Source: CALJTV01 sp036821185 (GTDB lineage: Bacteria; Chloroflexota; Dehalococcoidia; GIF9; UBA5629). From it: a stretch of 64,000 bases of DNA. The position numbers and the translations under genes were made by a program. Shown here piece after piece: positions 26,698-35,785 of this stretch (positions are counted from its first letter, which is position 1; every line of letters begins with the position of its first letter). Under the pieces are notes generated by a model. That model had not been told where the DNA came from. It ran no database searches and worked only from the letters and a program-made list of their open reading frames with translations. The DNA lies in NCBI GenBank assembly GCA_036821185.1, contig DAISKD010000001.1, forward strand, positions 372,001-436,000, in the 5' to 3' direction.

Positions 26698-28109
26698 AGT
26701 CTCCCCTCCAGAGCCCGATGATACAAGTTTTCATATTTTTTCGCCGAGGCTTGCCAGGAGAAGTCTTGAGACATTATACGCTCCATCACCCCCCGCCAGG
26801 CACGCTTATTTTTGTAGGCATAAACTGCCCTTTCGATGGCAACCTTCATGGCCCTAGAGTCATATTCATAGAACACAAAGCCTGTGCCGCTGCTCAGGTC
26901 GACGCTAAGGTTCTCAACAGTTTCAGCAAGGCCCCCCGTATGACGGACGATGGGCACCGCACCATAACGCATGGCAATCAGCTGTCCCAGGCCACAAGGC
27001 TCGAATCGGGAAGGCATGAGAAACACATCGCAACCACCGTATATCAGGCGGGCAAAACGTTCATCAAAAGCTATCACCACTACCAGACGATGCCGGTGTT
27101 TTTCCGCTGCCTGGCGGAGCATAGTGTGGTAATGTTCCTTCCCCTTGCCCAAGATCACCATCTGGATGGGGAGCTCTTCAAGTAGAGAAGGGAGGCCTTC
27201 CACCACAAGATCCAAACCCTTCTGCTCATCAAGTCGGGAGACCATGCCTATTAACATGCTTTCGGCATCCTGGGGAAGCCCGGCTTCTTTCTGAACTGCG
27301 AACTTGTTGGCTATCCGTTTGTCAAGTGTATTAGCATCGTAATTGGCGGCCAGAAACTGGTCGGTCACTGGATCATACATCTCGACATCCAGTCCATTGA
27401 CTATCCCAAACAACCTCTCTTTTCGAAATCGCAGCAATGCATCAAGGCCCTTACCATGCTCTGGCGTGAGTATCTCACGAGCATAAGTCTGGCTCACAGT
27501 AGTTACCACATCAGCCCAGAGTATCCCCTGTCCCATAAAATTGAGCGGTGGCTGAGGCATCTCCGCAGGAAAGGAATACCAGAGTTGCGCCAGACCATAC
27601 CGATTTAGGAAATCAACATCGAAAGCCCCCTGATAAGCCAGATTGTGAATGCTGAAAAAAGTCACATAGCTACTGCTACCTTTTTTAAGCCATAAGGGCA
27701 CCAGTGCTGTATGCCAATCATGACAGTGGACTATATCAGGCTGCCACTCTATCTTGTATAATATCTCCGTGACCGCACGACAAAAGATTAAGAAACGCTG
27801 TAACTCACCCCTGCCATATGGTTCCTCCACTTTCTCAAACTCATCGCCCCGAACCAGGTAGACCTTAAGCCCGCTATCTAACATCTCCGCAGCAATTTGC
27901 CTTTTCAGTCTCCCAATATGAATATCAAACCTTTCGACCACGGGCAGCGTCTCCTTTCCATCAAGGCCAATCGAGCCATATCTCGGAATCATCACACGCA
28001 CATCGTGGCCAAGCTGGACCAGGGTTTTGGGTAAAGAGCCGATGACATCAGCAAGGCCACCCACCTTGACCAATGGCGCCATCTCCGCGGCAACAAAAAG
28101 GATCTTCAC
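26694..28109 (-). CDS. glgA: Glycogen synthase (GT5)
   Basis: GlgA adds glucose from ADP-glucose to the growing alpha-1,4-glucan. The 471-residue length is typical for bacterial GlgA. The N-terminal MKILFVAAEMAPLVKVGGLADV contains the K-x-G-G motif that binds ADP-glucose. In the C-terminal domain, MLIGMVSRLDEQKGLDL and PSRFEPCGLGQLIAMRYG (the E-x7-E motif) are intact. It overlaps the branching enzyme gene by 4 bp upstream and the ROK kinase gene by 4 bp downstream, which supports one glycogen operon. Confidence 0.95.
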   Translation of the reverse strand: MKILFVAAEMAPLVKVGGLADVIGSLPKTLVQLGHDVRVMIPRYGSIGLDGKETLPVVERFDIHIGRLKRQIAAEMLDSGLKVYLVRGDEFEKVEEPYGRGELQRFLIFCRAVTEILYKIEWQPDIVHCHDWHTALVPLWLKKGSSSYVTFFSIHNLAYQGAFDVDFLNRYGLAQLWYSFPAEMPQPPLNFMGQGILWADVVTTVSQTYAREILTPEHGKGLDALLRFRKERLFGIVNGLDVEMYDPVTDQFLAANYDANTLDKRIANKFAVQKEAGLPQDAESMLIGMVSRLDEQKGLDLVVEGLPSLLEELPIQMVILGKGKEHYHTMLRQAAEKHRHRLVVVIAFDERFARLIYGGCDVFLMPSRFEPCGLGQLIAMRYGAVPIVRHTGGLAETVENLSVDLSSGTGFVFYEYDSRAMKVAIERAVYAYKNKRAWRGVMERIMSQDFSWQASAKKYENLYHRALEGRL

Positions 28110-29797
28110 TGCTCTCCCTCGCCCTCCCTGTCAGTAAAATAGCGGTAGTCTATATAGGGAAACACTTTGTCCGCCTCCCAGAAAGTGCGGCACAGCGAGA
28201 GGGCTGGACCGTCAACTATCCCTGATTCAGCGAGGTCAGCCAGCTGTTGAAACCTTTCCAGGTGCTGCAAAAAACGGTTCTCAGCATATAAACGAGCCTG
28301 ACCGGTAGTCACCAAAAACTGCCAGTCGCTCGCTTGCAACAGGAGTAGCTCCCTCGCAGCCTGGTTCAACAGCTCCCTCATTCCTCCCTCAGCCTGCGGA
28401 TATATTGATACCAGCTTCTCCATCCTGAGCTCAGAAGTGTGAATAAGCCGCCACATCCATTCTGTATCGACGTTCTGCCAGGTAAAGTGGCCACCCCCTA
28501 AACCCCAAGAGCCTTCAGGTAAAGACAAGACATCCTTTGGGGGGTGGCGTTCCAGATATTCGCTAGCTGTGGTCATCTCAACCGTTTCACTCCGGCTTAG
28601 TTTAGATAAGACCTGCTTTAGCCAGTCTACGCCCTCGAACCACCAGTGACCGAACAGTTCTGCATCATAAGCAGCAGCGATTATGCCAAATTCCCCTGTT
28701 GTCTGGTAGAAGTCGAGAAGCAACTGCTCCACAAGCCCGACAAAATGGGTGCTGTGCTCATCGATCCGCCTTAAAGCTTGGTAGGGGTCATACAGCTCCT
28801 TGTAAGCCAAATCCAATTTCGCACCAGTTACCTTCCAATAATGAAGCCCCGAAATGCCGTCTCTCTTATGGAACTCACGGTAGTTGAAGTCCCCGGGGTA
28901 TCCCCAGTCCGCAGACCACACCTGCATACTGGTCTGATTGTTCCGGCCGATAACAGCCACATCAGCGGTCTGTACCCAGTATGGCAGATACGTAGTCCTT
29001 ATTACAGGTTCGACATAGCCCTCTACTGGCACTACATAGCGCCTGGGGATATTTCTATAAGGCCCGATAACTTCCTCTCTGGCTTTTCCCACAGGCTGCC
29101 CACCCTCAACCATATGCGTCTCGGCAAAAAAACACTTTATGCCAAGTTCACTAAGAAAGGTCTCCAATCCCGGCTTGATATATCGCTGCCCACACCTTTC
29201 AGCATAATAAGCTGGACGGTAACCACACTCGGGCAACCAGATTGAGGAGAGAGATTTACCAAAATAGTAGCTGTAACTCGCCTTGCCTGCCTGCAACTGA
29301 GCATAGATCGAAGAGTCCCGCTCCAGCAAGGGTAAATAGGCATGGGTAGCCGCACTGCCAGCTATTTCTATATAGCCTTCGTCTTGCAATTGTTTGAACG
29401 CTCCAACCAGGTCACGGTTAAACCTCTCGTTAAAACTCACCAAGACCGCTGAGTAGCGGTCAAGATAAAATTTAGCCAGATACAAAAGGTGCCCTTCATC
29501 AGCATCTTCAAAGCGCTTCACGTCGCCACGAGCGCGTTCTATCTTTTCCTCCAGAAATTCTGCGAGGTTATGCAATACCAGCGGATCAGCGAGCTGCTCC
29601 AGTAGGACAGGCGTAAGCCCGAGAGTTAAGCGAAAGGGACAGCCTTCCAGCTTCAAATCATAAAGTGCATTAAGCAGGGGAATATAGGTCTCGGAGGCAG
29701 CTTCATGAAGCCACTCCTCACCATGGGGCCAACGGCCGGCATTGCGGCAATAAGGCAGGTGACTGTGCAGAACGAAGGTAAAGGCTCCGGTCTTCAC
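28106..29797 (-). CDS. GH57 1,4-alpha-glucan branching enzyme
   Basis: This protein makes alpha-1,6 branch points in glycogen by moving alpha-1,4 chains. The 563 residues match GH57 branching enzymes such as those of Thermus and Thermococcus: FVLHSHLPYCRNAG at the start, the nucleophile in SIWLPECGYRPA (E190), the acid/base in AAYDAELFGHWWFEG (D378) and a C-terminal helical domain (DUF1957-like). The gene lies between glgC and glgA with 4-bp overlaps on both sides, and no GH13-type glgB is seen in the window, so it is very likely the branching enzyme of this pathway. Confidence 0.9.
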   Translation of the reverse strand: MKTGAFTFVLHSHLPYCRNAGRWPHGEEWLHEAASETYIPLLNALYDLKLEGCPFRLTLGLTPVLLEQLADPLVLHNLAEFLEEKIERARGDVKRFEDADEGHLLYLAKFYLDRYSAVLVSFNERFNRDLVGAFKQLQDEGYIEIAGSAATHAYLPLLERDSSIYAQLQAGKASYSYYFGKSLSSIWLPECGYRPAYYAERCGQRYIKPGLETFLSELGIKCFFAETHMVEGGQPVGKAREEVIGPYRNIPRRYVVPVEGYVEPVIRTTYLPYWVQTADVAVIGRNNQTSMQVWSADWGYPGDFNYREFHKRDGISGLHYWKVTGAKLDLAYKELYDPYQALRRIDEHSTHFVGLVEQLLLDFYQTTGEFGIIAAAYDAELFGHWWFEGVDWLKQVLSKLSRSETVEMTTASEYLERHPPKDVLSLPEGSWGLGGGHFTWQNVDTEWMWRLIHTSELRMEKLVSIYPQAEGGMRELLNQAARELLLLQASDWQFLVTTGQARLYAENRFLQHLERFQQLADLAESGIVDGPALSLCRTFWEADKVFPYIDYRYFTDREGEGEQ

Positions 29798-31092
29798 CGC
29801 TCTTCCGCCAGAATTTTCACGCTATGGCGTTTTGAAGGCTTGCCGCTTACACTTTCGCCGCTGGGAACAAACTTCGAGACGAAATCGCTATCCTGAACCC
29901 AGCACCCAATTTTACAGTTACGCCCTATCTTGATGTCCGCCGGTATCCTGGTACCTTTACCCACAAGCGTTATCCCACAATTGAGATTTTTGGGCTCATC
30001 TTTGCTCGGAGTCATATCATCACCAAAGCCAAGGTGGCTGCCTGGTCCCACCCAGACCTGCTTATCGATAATGCAACGATCCACTATTGCCCCCTTCGCC
30101 ACCGTAGAACCATCAAAGACGATCGAGTCCCTTACTACGGCATCCTCCTGAACGAATACGTCTGGAAAAATGACTGAGTTTTCCACCAACCCATTGATAA
30201 TAGCGCCGTTGGCAATAAGACTGCGTCTTATCTCCGCCTTTGGACCAACTTTCACTGGTGGCCTGTCAAGCTGTATCGTCCTTATCTTCGCTGAAGCATC
30301 ATAAAGGTTCAACTCCGGCAGGTCCACTATCAGATCCATGTTTGCCCGCCAGTAAGCCTCTATCGTACCAACGTCCCGCCAGTACCCCCTGAACCTGTAA
30401 CCATAGACTTTGAACTTGCCGATAACCTCGGGAATAATATCACTACCGAAATCGTGACCGCCTTTCTCGCCATACTCTTCCAGACAGCGAATCAAGACTT
30501 CCTTATCAAACACATATACACCCATCGAAACCAAGTTGCTTACAGGTTCCTTTGGCTTCTCTTTGAAGGCGACCACCCTTTCGTTATGGTCTAAAACCAC
30601 AACGCCAAATCTTGAGACCTCAGACAAAGGCACCTCGGTAATAGCTATGGTCACCTCCGCATCTCTTGTTCGGTGGGCATGTATCATATAGTCATATCGC
30701 ATCGAATAGACATGGTCACCAGCTAGAATCAGCACCTCGTCAACCTTTTGCCTCTCAATGAAATCAAGGTTCTGGTAGATGGCATCAGCAGTGCCTTTAT
30801 ACCAGTCGCGAGCCGAACGGCTCAAAAAGGGCTGTAGTATGACCACACCACCGCTCGTCCTGTCCAGGTCCCACGGTCGCCCTACGCCGATATGTTGAGC
30901 TAGAGAACGGGGGTTGAATTGGGTAAGCACAGCCACATTGTAGATGCCTGAGTTGGCGCAATTGCTTAAGGTGAAATCGATTATCCTGTATTTACCGCCA
31001 AAAGGGACAGCGGGCTTTGCCCTTTCTTCTGCCAGTACACTCAAGCGCTCACTGGCACCACCAGCCAGTATCATTGCTAGAACCCGCTCCAT
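29794..31092 (-). CDS. glgC: Glucose-1-phosphate adenylyltransferase
   Basis: GlgC makes ADP-glucose from ATP and glucose-1-phosphate and is the usual control point of glycogen synthesis. Residues 1-20 carry AMILAGGASERL, the nucleotide-binding loop, and later AKPAVPFGGKYRIIDFTLSN, GTADAIYQNLDFI and AGDHVYSMRYDYM. A left-handed beta-helix forms the C-terminus. The reading frame is open back to an ATG at 31167, but that would add 25 non-conserved residues. The ATG at 31092 fits family starts (MERVLAMILAGG) and is chosen. It gives 432 residues. The gene follows holA by 85 bp and begins the glycogen operon. Confidence 0.93.
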   Translation of the reverse strand: MERVLAMILAGGASERLSVLAEERAKPAVPFGGKYRIIDFTLSNCANSGIYNVAVLTQFNPRSLAQHIGVGRPWDLDRTSGGVVILQPFLSRSARDWYKGTADAIYQNLDFIERQKVDEVLILAGDHVYSMRYDYMIHAHRTRDAEVTIAITEVPLSEVSRFGVVVLDHNERVVAFKEKPKEPVSNLVSMGVYVFDKEVLIRCLEEYGEKGGHDFGSDIIPEVIGKFKVYGYRFRGYWRDVGTIEAYWRANMDLIVDLPELNLYDASAKIRTIQLDRPPVKVGPKAEIRRSLIANGAIINGLVENSVIFPDVFVQEDAVVRDSIVFDGSTVAKGAIVDRCIIDKQVWVGPGSHLGFGDDMTPSKDEPKNLNCGITLVGKGTRIPADIKIGRNCKIGCWVQDSDFVSKFVPSGESVSGKPSKRHSVKILAEER

Positions 31093-31177
31093 CGCTATTC
31101 CCCGTCTGTATTTTAACCAAAACCACAGCTGCTGTCCAAAGCATAAACAAGAGTACAATAACTTCAAGCAACACTTT

Positions 31178-32173
31178 TCACAGTTCCGTTAGAAGAAGCT
31201 CCAGTGCCAGATCCCCCTCATATCTCCCACTTTTCATGGCAACATCAGTCTCAAGCAGCTTCTCGAAAACGCCCTTTACCCGTTCAAAGGAGTATTGCCT
31301 AGCCTGCTCCAGCGCCTTTTTTAGACTGTACTCCGATACGTTTTCCGCCCGGCTCCTGACTTCACCATTGAATTTCGCTTCTTTTAGCTCCTTGGCTAGG
31401 ACAACCAAACGCAACTGACGGGCAAGCATGGTCAGAATGTATGACGGAGAAACCCCTTCACGCAAAAGCTTCCACAACATTACCTGTGCCTGCCTTTTCT
31501 CTCCTTCAAGTACAGCATCCACCAAGCTGAATATGCTGACCTCCCGGGCAAAGCTTGATACCTGTCTGACATCGTCTTCGGTTATCTGGCGCCCCTGCGC
31601 GAACGAGAGTAACTTGTCTACCTCGCTACTCATCACCCACAAATCATAGCCCACAAGCTCAATAAGCAAGTCAACCGCCTTCTGGGAGATTGCACTGCCT
31701 TCTTCTCTCACCCGTGAATATATCCAGCGGCTCACCTGGCTTCGCCCGGGTTGAGGAAAAGCCCTAACCTCGCCTAGCGGTGAAAGTAGCTTCAACAGCC
31801 GGTTGTCACGCCCTATATCACCACCGTCCACCAAGATGAGAATAGTGGTGGACGGCATTTCTCTCACATAGCTTGCCAACTTCTCCCATTCACCCAAACC
31901 GGCATTGGCTTTCTTTGAAGGACGCCGCTTTTCCCGCCCCCACCCCTGCATCTCCTCAAAAAGACCTAACAGTCCCTTAACGATCACGATCCTTACCGGC
32001 GAGAGAAAAGGCGCTGCGCTACAAGCCCCTACCAGCTCGGAAAAGCTTAGCTGCTGAGCCTCAAATACTGACACATTTGCCGCGAGCGTGTCAGAAGGGC
32101 TTTTCCCCTTCTTTAAGGACTCAAGCGCCTGAGAAAGGAGAAAATCGTCCTTCCCGTAGAGAATATACAGCAC
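31178..32173 (-). CDS. holA: DNA polymerase III delta subunit
   Basis: HolA opens the sliding clamp as part of the clamp loader. The protein shows LYILYGKDDFLLSQAL, the usual HolA N-terminus, then a central domain (LILVDGGDIGRDNRLLKLL) and a C-terminal helical part (AREVSIFSLVDAVLEGEKRQA). The frame extends upstream to an ATG at 32290, but this adds 39 residues unlike the family and runs through a promoter-like sequence. I choose GTG at 32173, just before LYILYG, giving 331 residues, close to normal length. That start has no ribosome binding site, in keeping with a near-leaderless mRNA. It reads divergently from the ferritin-like gene. Confidence 0.88.
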   Translation of the reverse strand: MLYILYGKDDFLLSQALESLKKGKSPSDTLAANVSVFEAQQLSFSELVGACSAAPFLSPVRIVIVKGLLGLFEEMQGWGREKRRPSKKANAGLGEWEKLASYVREMPSTTILILVDGGDIGRDNRLLKLLSPLGEVRAFPQPGRSQVSRWIYSRVREEGSAISQKAVDLLIELVGYDLWVMSSEVDKLLSFAQGRQITEDDVRQVSSFAREVSIFSLVDAVLEGEKRQAQVMLWKLLREGVSPSYILTMLARQLRLVVLAKELKEAKFNGEVRSRAENVSEYSLKKALEQARQYSFERVKGVFEKLLETDVAMKSGRYEGDLALELLLTEL

Positions 32174-32185
32174 TCTGTCTAATAT

Positions 32186-32194
32186 TGTATACCA
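32186..32194 (-). promoter_or_regulatory. Putative extended -10 promoter of holA
   Basis: Minus strand TGGTATACA (32194-32186) is a TGn-extended -10 box, 12 nt before the chosen GTG start. No good -35 is seen. A start of transcription 6-8 nt after it leaves a leader of about 5 nt. This site would lie inside the gene if the longer reading frame were used, which argues for the GTG start. Confidence 0.4.
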
Positions 32195-32350
32195 CTCGCC
32201 ATCCTCTTTACACCAAGTAGCGAATCTCAAGCTAGCATGCCCTTGATTTTGCCACCGCCCCCATATATACTCAAAGAGCCAATGCCTCACGGGCGCGGGG
32301 TAAGAGCCCTCACTCTATACTGGCTTATTCTTACTTGAAGGAGGCTAGAA

Positions 32351-32614
32351 ATGGGTTATCATTTTGATAATGACGAATCCACACTGGCTGAGGGACAAGA
32401 ACTCGACCTAGCCCTGCTCCGCGAAGACCTCATCGGGGAGCTACAAGCCATAAATCAATACGAGGAACACATAGCAGCCCTTGAAGACGAAGAGGCAATA
32501 AAGGTTTTAGAGCACATACGGGATGACGAAAAAGAGCACGTTGCTGAACTCACCAAATTGATTCAAAAACTTGACCCGATTCAGGCGAAAAAATTTGATA
32601 AGGGGACTCTGTAA
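32351..32614 (+). CDS. Very small ferritin-like protein (87 residues), similar to encapsulated ferritins
   Basis: The protein is two predicted helices with the iron-ligand pattern of encapsulated ferritin-like proteins: LREDLIGELQAINQYEEHI in the first, and VLEHIRDDEKEHVAELTKL (E-x2-H) in the second. Known proteins of this type are about 95-110 residues and form a ferroxidase site only after dimerisation, so this half-ferritin length is normal. Some are cargo of encapsulin shells, but I see no shell gene here. AAGGAGG lies 6 nt before the ATG, and the gene stands alone before purD. A role in iron or oxygen handling is likely; a ferroxidase function is inference. Confidence 0.75.
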   Translation: MGYHFDNDESTLAEGQELDLALLREDLIGELQAINQYEEHIAALEDEEAIKVLEHIRDDEKEHVAELTKLIQKLDPIQAKKFDKGTL

Positions 32615-32657
32615 AGTCTGAGCCCAAAAGTTTAAGCATTGGAGACAGGCTGCTTAC

Positions 32658-33923
32658 ATGAGGGTGCTTGTTATCGGAAGCGGGGCAAGGGAACACGCTC
32701 TGGCCTGGAAAATAGCCCAGAGTCCCCACGTCAGGGAGATCTACATAGCACCAGGTAATGCTGGTACCTCCTCGATTGGTCGCAATATACCGGCAGATCT
32801 CGGCGATATTGATTCCCTAGCCAGGGCTGCCCTAGACCTCAAAATTGACCTGGCCGTCGTTGGCCCTGAAGGCCCTCTAGCCTTGGGCATCGTAGATCGA
32901 TTCGAACGACAGGGGATTCCCATATTCGGACCTACCCAGAATGCTGCTCGAATAGAAACAAGCAAAGTTTATGCCAAACACCTGATGCAAAAATATTCCA
33001 TACCTTGCGCCAGAGGAGCCGCCTTCCCAAACTATTCTGACGCCATGAAATATATTCTGGATCACCGATTACCGGTGGTTATAAAGGCGGACGGTTTGGC
33101 TGCCGGCAAAGGGGTGACGGTAGCTTTCACCAAAGAGGAGGCTATTTCAGCCCTGACGGATATTATGGAGAAAAAAATTTTCAGCTCCGCTGGTAACAGC
33201 GTCGTCATTGAGGAATGGCTTGCTGGCAGAGAAGTCAGCTTGCTAGCCTTCTCAGACGGCAAGACCGTCATCCCCATGGTTCCAGCGTGTGATTACAAGA
33301 GGGCATTCGATAACGATGAAGGTCCAAACACCGGCGGTATGGGGAGCTATAGCCCGCCCAGTTTCTTTGATGCAAAGCTAATGGGCGAGACCGTAGAGAA
33401 GATACTTAAGTCTGCGATTAAAGCAATGGATGCAGATGGTAGCCCTTATAAAGGAGTCCTTTACGCCGGACTCATGGTTACTGCCGATGGCCCTAAAGTG
33501 CTAGAATTCAATGCTAGGTTTGGTGACCCGGAAACACAGGTAATCCTACCACGCCTCAAGACAGACTTGGTAGATATCCTCCTTGCTGTGCTGAACTCTG
33601 AGCTCAATAAGCTGACAATCGAGTGGTCTCCAGATGCCTGTGTGGGAGTAGTGATCGCATCGCAAGGCTATCCTGGGAGCTACAGGACAGGCTTCCCTAT
33701 CATTGGCCTTGACAACATGGACAGAAATATCCTAACATTCCATGCTGGTACCAGGCTTGGTGAGGATGGGAAAGTCTATACCGCTGGTGGCAGGGTGCTT
33801 ACAATCGCAGCAACTGGCAAAACAATAGTTGACGCCAGAAATAAGGTTTATGAAAACCTGCCGCGTGTCAAATTTGAAGGATGTTACTATAGAAAAGATA
33901 TTGCTCTTAGTGAGGTCAAATAA
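32658..33923 (+). CDS. purD: Phosphoribosylamine--glycine ligase
   Basis: PurD joins glycine to phosphoribosylamine in de novo purine synthesis. The 421-residue protein has the ATP-grasp layout. The N-terminus is MRVLVIGSGAREHALAWK, followed by GPEGPLALGIVD, VIKADGLAAGKGVTVAFT, the PurD signature GGMGSYSPP (as NTGGMGSYSPP) and EFNARFGDPETQ. It is a single-domain PurD without fused PurM or PurN. It begins the cluster purD-purE-purB-purC-purS, and its stop codon is followed directly by the purE ATG. Confidence 0.96.
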   Translation: MRVLVIGSGAREHALAWKIAQSPHVREIYIAPGNAGTSSIGRNIPADLGDIDSLARAALDLKIDLAVVGPEGPLALGIVDRFERQGIPIFGPTQNAARIETSKVYAKHLMQKYSIPCARGAAFPNYSDAMKYILDHRLPVVIKADGLAAGKGVTVAFTKEEAISALTDIMEKKIFSSAGNSVVIEEWLAGREVSLLAFSDGKTVIPMVPACDYKRAFDNDEGPNTGGMGSYSPPSFFDAKLMGETVEKILKSAIKAMDADGSPYKGVLYAGLMVTADGPKVLEFNARFGDPETQVILPRLKTDLVDILLAVLNSELNKLTIEWSPDACVGVVIASQGYPGSYRTGFPIIGLDNMDRNILTFHAGTRLGEDGKVYTAGGRVLTIAATGKTIVDARNKVYENLPRVKFEGCYYRKDIALSEVK

Positions 33924-34385
33924 ATGCCCAAAGTAAGTGTAATTATCGGCAGCAAGAATGATCAGCCTATCATCCAACCGGCCTTGGACATGCTCCAACA
34001 GCTTGGTATTGACTATGAATTTCTGGTAATGTCAGCCCACCGCAACCCAAATAAGGTCCGAGAATATGCATCCCAAGCCAGAGATAACGGTATCGAAGTC
34101 ATCATTGCCGCTGCTGGACTAGCTGCCCACCTGCCTGGCGTCATCGCCAGCCTCACCACCATACCGGTAATCGGTGTGCCATTACCTGCAAGCGACCTTA
34201 AAGGAGTGGATTCCCTTCTTTCCATCGTGCAAATGCCCACCGGGGTGCCTGTTGCCTGCATGGGCATCGGCAGCACCGGCGCAAGGAATGCAGCATTGCT
34301 AGCAGCACAGATACTTGCCCTCAAATACCCGAAGATAAGGGAGGCTTTTGAAGAATACAGGAAAAAACTCAGTGAAACAACTTAG
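33924..34385 (+). CDS. purE: N5-carboxyaminoimidazole ribonucleotide mutase / AIR carboxylase
   Basis: PurE moves or adds the carboxyl group to make 4-carboxy-AIR. The 153-residue protein has VIIGSKNDQ, SAHRNPNKV with the catalytic histidine, and AAAGLAAHLPGVIASLTTIPVIGVP, as in PurE. E. coli has GGAAHLPG where this protein has GLAAHLPG, a small change. No purK is in the window, so whether it works as a class I mutase (needing PurK) or a class II carboxylase cannot be decided here. It is placed directly after purD. Confidence 0.94.
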   Translation: MPKVSVIIGSKNDQPIIQPALDMLQQLGIDYEFLVMSAHRNPNKVREYASQARDNGIEVIIAAAGLAAHLPGVIASLTTIPVIGVPLPASDLKGVDSLLSIVQMPTGVPVACMGIGSTGARNAALLAAQILALKYPKIREAFEEYRKKLSETT

Positions 34386-34422
34386 ATACCTGTTTCTTAA
34401 ACAGTAGCATAAAAAGAGTGCC

Positions 34423-35769
34423 ATGATAGAGCGTTACTCCCGCCCAGAAATGAAAAAAGTCTGGTCTGAAGAAAACAAGTTCGATAAATGGCTTCAGGTG
34501 GAAATAGCCGTTTGCGAAGCCTGGGCAGAGATCGGGATCATACCCAAAGAAGCCATCCCAAAAATCAGGACTGCAACCTACAAGCTGGAAAGAATCGGTG
34601 AAATCCTTAAAGTCACCCACCACGACGTGACCGCTTTTCTCCAAGCCGTTAGCGAAAGTCTTGGGGAAGAATCTCGGTTTATTCATCTCGGGTTAACGTC
34701 TTCAGACATAATAGACACAGCGCTTAACTTGCAATTGAGGGAAGCAACAAAGTTACTAGCAGACGATATCACAAAGTTGATCGCGGTGCTAGAAGACAAA
34801 GCCATCGAACATAAGACAACGCTGATGATAGGAAGAACACACGGCGTCCATGCCGAGCCGATAACTTTCGGCCTCAAACTTGCTCTGTGGGCGCAGGAGA
34901 TGAAACGCAACTACCGTCGCCTAGTAGAAGCAGAAAAGATGATAAGCGTGGGTAAGATTTCCGGTGCCGTGGGCACCTATGCCACAGTCCCACCAGAGGT
35001 TGAGGAAATAGCCTGCGTCAAGCTGGGCCTAACCCCCGCTCCGATTTCCAACCAGATCGTTCAGCGTGATCGATATGCCCAATTCGTCACCACGCTTGCC
35101 ATCATCGCCAGCTCACTGGAAAAGTTCGCTACCGAAATCAGGAGTCTACAACGGACCGAAGTGCTCGAGGCAGAAGAGCCCTTCGCCCCAGGGCAAACAG
35201 GCTCGTCAGCCATGCCCCACAAACGCAATCCAGAACTCTGCGAGCGCATCTGTGGACTGGCACGTTTGGTCAGGGGTTATGCCATTACCTCTCTAGAAAA
35301 CATCGCACTATGGCACGAGCGCGATATCAGCCACTCTTCCAACGAACGCATAATCCTGCCTGATTCCTGTCTCGTGGTGGACTATATCCTCAATATTTTT
35401 ACTTCAATAGTGCACGGGCTGCAGGTATATCCAGAAAATATGCGCCGCAATCTGGAACTGACCCAGGGCCTCGTCTTCTCACAGCGCGTTCTGCTAGCAC
35501 TGATAGATAAAGGCTTGAGCCGACAGCAGGCCTACCAAATAGTGCAACGAAATGCCATGAAGGCATGGAAGCAACGGACCAGCTTTCTTGGTCTACTTAA
35601 ATCTGATACGGAGGTGACAGGACATCTTTCTACAGACGAGCTGGAGGCTCTCTTTGACTACAGCTACTTTGTGAAACATGTCGACACTATATTTAAGCGT
35701 TTAGGTTTGACTGAAAAGAGACAGGCTATAGATACACCGAGCGAAGAACTGGCACCCAGAGCGCTTTAA
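34423..35769 (+). CDS. purB: Adenylosuccinate lyase
   Basis: PurB splits SAICAR and adenylosuccinate, releasing fumarate, in the purine pathway. The 448-residue protein begins MIERYSRPEMKKVW and has HLGLTSSDIIDTA, GRTHGVHAEPITFG and the family signature in GSSAMPHKRNPELCE, which holds the flexible catalytic loop. Length and motif order match the short bacterial PurB of the Bacillus/Thermotoga type. It is separated from purE by 37 bp and from purC by 16 bp. Confidence 0.96.
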   Translation: MIERYSRPEMKKVWSEENKFDKWLQVEIAVCEAWAEIGIIPKEAIPKIRTATYKLERIGEILKVTHHDVTAFLQAVSESLGEESRFIHLGLTSSDIIDTALNLQLREATKLLADDITKLIAVLEDKAIEHKTTLMIGRTHGVHAEPITFGLKLALWAQEMKRNYRRLVEAEKMISVGKISGAVGTYATVPPEVEEIACVKLGLTPAPISNQIVQRDRYAQFVTTLAIIASSLEKFATEIRSLQRTEVLEAEEPFAPGQTGSSAMPHKRNPELCERICGLARLVRGYAITSLENIALWHERDISHSSNERIILPDSCLVVDYILNIFTSIVHGLQVYPENMRRNLELTQGLVFSQRVLLALIDKGLSRQQAYQIVQRNAMKAWKQRTSFLGLLKSDTEVTGHLSTDELEALFDYSYFVKHVDTIFKRLGLTEKRQAIDTPSEELAPRAL

Positions 35770-35785
35770 AAGGAGAAAAGCAAAT

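Noticed and set aside
31093..31167. N-terminal extension of glgC starting at 31167
   Set aside because: The 25 extra residues do not fit the family, and promoter-like sequence lies in this region.
32316..32321. TATACT as -10 box of the ferritin-like gene
   Set aside because: No -35 or TGn extension accompanies it, so the evidence is too weak for a promoter call.
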